A program made the position numbers and the translations under genes. 64,000 nucleotides of DNA from Succiniclasticum ruminis DSM 9236. Lineage in GTDB: Bacteria; Bacillota; Negativicutes; Acidaminococcales; Acidaminococcaceae. The stretch covers positions 1-64,000 of the forward strand of contig NZ_FONL01000013.1 in NCBI RefSeq assembly GCF_900112895.1, read 5' to 3'. The notes under the pieces were generated by a model. That model did no database searches and was not told the DNA's origin. It was given only the letters and a program-made list of their open reading frames with translations. This document shows, piece by piece, positions 61,170 through 64,000 of this stretch (the stretch's first letter is position 1; every line of letters begins with the position of its first letter).

Positions 61170-62780
61170 CTATTCTCGGTGGAAAATTACCCGTTCAAGT
61201 TCTTCATATACCTTCATAGAATTATCAACACACTTAGCCAAATTTCTTTTAAAAACTTCTGGGTTAATACTGGTTCTAATACCGCAAATATTTTTAATAC
61301 GCCCAGTCGCATCTTTAACGTTCTGGTTGACGATATCCGTCACAAAATTATCATATTCGGTTTCATTAAAAACCAATTTATTTAGAGAGCAGTATTTTAT
61401 AAGAACTTCTTTATCATACAAATAATTTTCTAATTCAAATCGTTTAAGTACTCGGTGATTAGAAGAATTATTCTGTAAATAACACTGTCGTTGGCCTTCC
61501 TCAACAATTCTACCCGAAGCCATATCTCTGTCTTTTAAAACTAATATTTCAATATTTGAAAACACTTTTGAAAGAATTACTATTGCAAATTCGCTTCGCT
61601 GATCAAGTTCAGTATTTCCACCACTAGAAACAAATAAGGTCTCTGGATATTTTTCACCAAAAATTGTATTGAAAACATTGGCGTCAAGCCCTTGTTCGCA
61701 CCCCATAGACGATGGTCTGTCCCGTCCTTCGCAATAGATTATTCTTTTAGGTGCAACCAAGTTCGTAAGATCATCTAACGCCGTTTGAAATAACTCTTTC
61801 CAAGTAGACCGACATTTAACCAAAGGTCGTAATTCATATGTCTGTGATGCCCATTTGTTTTCTTCACTAAATTTAATAATTTGCGATTCTGCATTCAGTT
61901 CTTCCTGCAAGGCACGCAAAAAACCAATACTATGGGTCGCAATCCAAATCTGGCAGTTTTTAGGTACCATTTTGTTAATTTCAAACAATAGTTTCCTCTG
62001 AATTGCCGTATTCAAATGTAGTTCAGGTTCATCAATAATATATATTGAGTCAGTATAGACATCTTTCCGAAGATATAAATCCAGTAAAATATCAACTACT
62101 TCCTTCTCACCCGAAGACAGAACATTATAACTAAACGCTTTCGGTGTGTCATCTTTAGAAAAGAAAATTGCGCCTTGTCCCGAATCAATACTTCCAAGAT
62201 TGTCAATTGTTAATGAAATACAATTTTGTATAGCTACATTTAATTCATCAATTACATGCCTTTTTGCCTCTGAAGGACGCACATCATTTTCATCTCTATA
62301 TTTTTCATATTTAATTTTTAAACGCCGGTAATTTTGTTCAATGCGCTGATCCAAATCAGAAGCTGAAGATGCTCCATAATTATTTGTCCGTAAATCACTT
62401 ACTGCTTCTGAGTTTCTAACATCAAGTGTGCCATTATAGCGAAACGAACTCCTAAAAGAAAAAACTATATTTTGTTCACCAGTCTCCTGTTTTCTATAAA
62501 AAACATCCTCAAATGTTCCTTCGTCAAAAACAATCTCAATATTTTGATAGTTATAGCCAGGATTGTTAGTTAGTGAATGGTAAGTATAACTTTTGGAATT
62601 CCCTTGGTTGCCAATAGGGGAAAAATTGTTATTCACAAATAACATGCTGTCAAAAACACTACTCTTTCCACAACCATTCGGTCCGACAAGAGCAATAATA
62701 CGCGCAGGATTTGCACCTAAGTCAATTGTTAAATCGTGAAATCTTTTATACCCTTTTAAATGCAACTTTTTTATCTTCAT
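61170..62780 (-). CDS. AAA ATPase with C-terminal TOPRIM-like nuclease domain
   Basis: This 536-aa protein has an SMC-like AAA domain (Walker A VGPNGCGKSS, 32-41; signature VLSSGEKEVVDILL; Walker B IYIIDEPELHL). The C-terminal region carries IIYCEG and LVLKDRDM, the E and DxD residues of TOPRIM-type nucleases, and a later ELENYLYDKEVL motif. This plan is shared by OLD-family nucleases and by the fused AAA-DUF4435 form of PARIS anti-phage systems. It stands alone in AT-rich, IS-rich DNA. A defence role is inference. Confidence 0.8.
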   Translation of the reverse strand: MKIKKLHLKGYKRFHDLTIDLGANPARIIALVGPNGCGKSSVFDSMLFVNNNFSPIGNQGNSKSYTYHSLTNNPGYNYQNIEIVFDEGTFEDVFYRKQETGEQNIVFSFRSSFRYNGTLDVRNSEAVSDLRTNNYGASSASDLDQRIEQNYRRLKIKYEKYRDENDVRPSEAKRHVIDELNVAIQNCISLTIDNLGSIDSGQGAIFFSKDDTPKAFSYNVLSSGEKEVVDILLDLYLRKDVYTDSIYIIDEPELHLNTAIQRKLLFEINKMVPKNCQIWIATHSIGFLRALQEELNAESQIIKFSEENKWASQTYELRPLVKCRSTWKELFQTALDDLTNLVAPKRIIYCEGRDRPSSMGCEQGLDANVFNTIFGEKYPETLFVSSGGNTELDQRSEFAIVILSKVFSNIEILVLKDRDMASGRIVEEGQRQCYLQNNSSNHRVLKRFELENYLYDKEVLIKYCSLNKLVFNETEYDNFVTDIVNQNVKDATGRIKNICGIRTSINPEVFKRNLAKCVDNSMKVYEELERVIFHRE

Positions 62781-62883
62781 TTTTCATTGACCTTTTGTTC
62801 TTAACTTCCGCCAGCACGTTCATCTTATGGTTGCTAAATTTAAACAGTTTGACAAAAAGGGACTGCAAAAAAGCAACCCCTTA

Positions 62884-63089
62884 TCAAAAACATCTTACCA
62901 CATCTTTTAAATATGCCACAAACTTTTCCCGCAATTCCAGTCTGCGCAGGGCATATTCCACCGTGGCTTCCAAAAAAAACTGCTTGTCACCCACATCATA
63001 CCGGCGGCCTTCAAAATTGTAGGCATTTTCCACCATGTCCGTTACGGCCAAAGCGCGAACTTTTTTATAATCTGTTTTTTCAATAATTT
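62884..63089 (-). pseudogene. galU: galU (UTP-glucose-1-phosphate uridylyltransferase) C-terminal remnant
   Basis: The minus strand reads MVENAYNFEGRRYDVGDKQF, then FLEATVEYALRRLELREKFV and AYLKDVVRCF before a stop, which matches the end of GalU. The catalytic N-terminal part is absent and upstream sequence joins the scar at 63089. It fits a decayed polysaccharide locus. Confidence 0.75.
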
Positions 63090-63090
63090 T

Positions 63091-64000
63091 TTAATTCCAC
63101 AAACTTCTACGCACTCTACACACCTTTCCTCTTTTTTTACCATGTAGTTCCCGTTCCAGATTTCTGACCTTTTTCTTCAATGTCTCCAAGTCAAAGCTCT
63201 CTTTTGACTTTTCTTTTTCAGAAATATCCAGAGAATACATTACGGTAAACTTAACTTCTTTCCCTTTCGTACGTAACAGCAAGGTGTTCCTTAAATGATC
63301 CGCCGGATTGCCAGGCGTCATTGCAGTATAGATTTCGATACCCGGCACATATGGAATATTAATGGTAAGTTTTCTTCCATCATGGTCTTTAAAAACAGCA
63401 CAAAAAGCTTTTTCTGAAACCACTTTTCGTACTTGATAAAACAATTCATAACTTTTTCCCAATGACTCAACAGCCACATTTTCTAAACTGTATTCCGCCT
63501 CTCCTTCGCAGTGGAAAAGCCAATCATATAGATGTTCTGTATCAGATTGTATTTCTAAACAGTCTTTCACGGCATTACTTTCTTCCGTCAGGCTACGTTT
63601 TATATTCCTGATTCCGGGCCAATCTTCGACACTTGCTTCAATTCCGCCGGCAATTTTGGTAATCTTTGTCTTCATTAACTTTTTCGGCTGTCCCCCGTCA
63701 ACGCTTATGGTATTATGGGACAGGGACGCCCTGTACCATGAATCGTTGATTAAAGAGCCATAGCCCGGCGATCCCAAATCTGCCGAAAACGGAGGAATAA
63801 TAACAGACAGGAAATCCCTGTGCATATGGTTTGCAACGCAGGAACCGCTTTTCAGCAGCACGGGGAACGGTTTCTGCAACATTACTATATGATCGTCAAA
63901 AAATAAACGGATATTATTAAAGATTTTGTTTTCATACAATAAGGAAGTCGGTTCGTCAAAAACTTCCGGGAATTTATCTCTGATTACCGCCACCTGATCT
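63091..64000 (-). CDS. Heparinase II/III-family protein, C-terminal part (cut by window edge)
   Basis: At least 303 residues are seen and the frame stays open to the window edge; an apparent GTG near the edge is not needed as a start. The NHMHRDFLSVIIPPFSADLG and WYRASLSHNTISVDG segments match the beta-sandwich domain of heparinase II/III lyases, which cut acidic polysaccharides. The C-terminus is a basic coiled coil (LETLKKKVRNLERELHGKKRGK). The catalytic toroid domain should lie beyond 64000. In capsule loci such proteins often modify or degrade the glycan. Confidence 0.75.
   Translation of the reverse strand, partial: DQVAVIRDKFPEVFDEPTSLLYENKIFNNIRLFFDDHIVMLQKPFPVLLKSGSCVANHMHRDFLSVIIPPFSADLGSPGYGSLINDSWYRASLSHNTISVDGGQPKKLMKTKITKIAGGIEASVEDWPGIRNIKRSLTEESNAVKDCLEIQSDTEHLYDWLFHCEGEAEYSLENVAVESLGKSYELFYQVRKVVSEKAFCAVFKDHDGRKLTINIPYVPGIEIYTAMTPGNPADHLRNTLLLRTKGKEVKFTVMYSLDISEKEKSKESFDLETLKKKVRNLERELHGKKRGKVCRVRRSLWN

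Overview
The window looks like a chromosomal segment from a Gram-negative-walled Firmicute of the Negativicutes, perhaps Acidaminococcaceae. This is inferred from gene content. It has Firmicutes-style genes (long pyruvate carboxylase, RpiR/GntR regulators, strong AGGAGG ribosome binding sites, and a YvrJ/DUF2922/DUF1659 group) together with an outer-membrane autotransporter and two phosphoethanolamine-transferase-like envelope enzymes. No rRNA or tRNA gene was seen to confirm the taxon.

Positions 1-32,000 are mostly ordinary chromosome, nearly all on the minus strand. They hold an IS200 remnant, ftsH, pyruvate carboxylase, an unknown helical protein, and a peptide-use group (PepT-like peptidase, DcuC-family carrier, M19 dipeptidase and an autotransporter with a zinc-protease motif). 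Then come gnd, a ferric-type ABC importer operon, a Fic protein with a DNA-binding domain, mutY, an AAA_14 ATPase, an RpiR regulator, phosphoglucomutase, malic enzyme, GtrA and a phosphoethanolamine transferase-like enzyme.

Positions 32,000-38,450 are accessory. An XRE-ImmA regulator with a near-perfect palindromic operator candidate is followed by a compact phage-derived element. On the minus strand this has an amidase, DUF1659, DUF2922, YvrJ and an XRE repressor. Divergently on the plus strand it has a sigma-like factor, a replisome-organizer protein and a DnaC-like loader. The 205-bp gap between the two promoters is packed with TGACGT motifs, three of them 21 bp apart. No integrase, capsid or terminase gene is present. 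This is the best candidate for an undescribed system: a self-regulated replication, sigma and lysis cassette.

Positions 38,450-44,010 form a minus-strand catabolic operon for a four-carbon hydroxy acid: GntR regulator, Ldh-family dehydrogenase, 2-hydroxycarboxylate transporter, cupin, OtnK-like kinase and OtnC-like aldolase.

Positions 44,180-64,000 are a surface-polysaccharide locus broken up by mobile DNA. Intact genes include two near-identical sugar nucleotidyltransferases, a polysaccharide deacetylase, rfbB, a DUF4422 protein, galE and a second phosphoethanolamine-transferase-like gene. Among them lie gene scars (glf, galE, galU, an AAA ATPase, a serine protease, AbiEii), an intact AbiEi-type regulator, and a large acidic RNase III whose ribosome binding site sits in a hairpin. 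There is also an IS200 copy, a defective IS21-like element inserted in an IS3-like element, an AAA-TOPRIM protein resembling anti-phage nucleases, and a heparinase II/III-family gene cut by the window edge.
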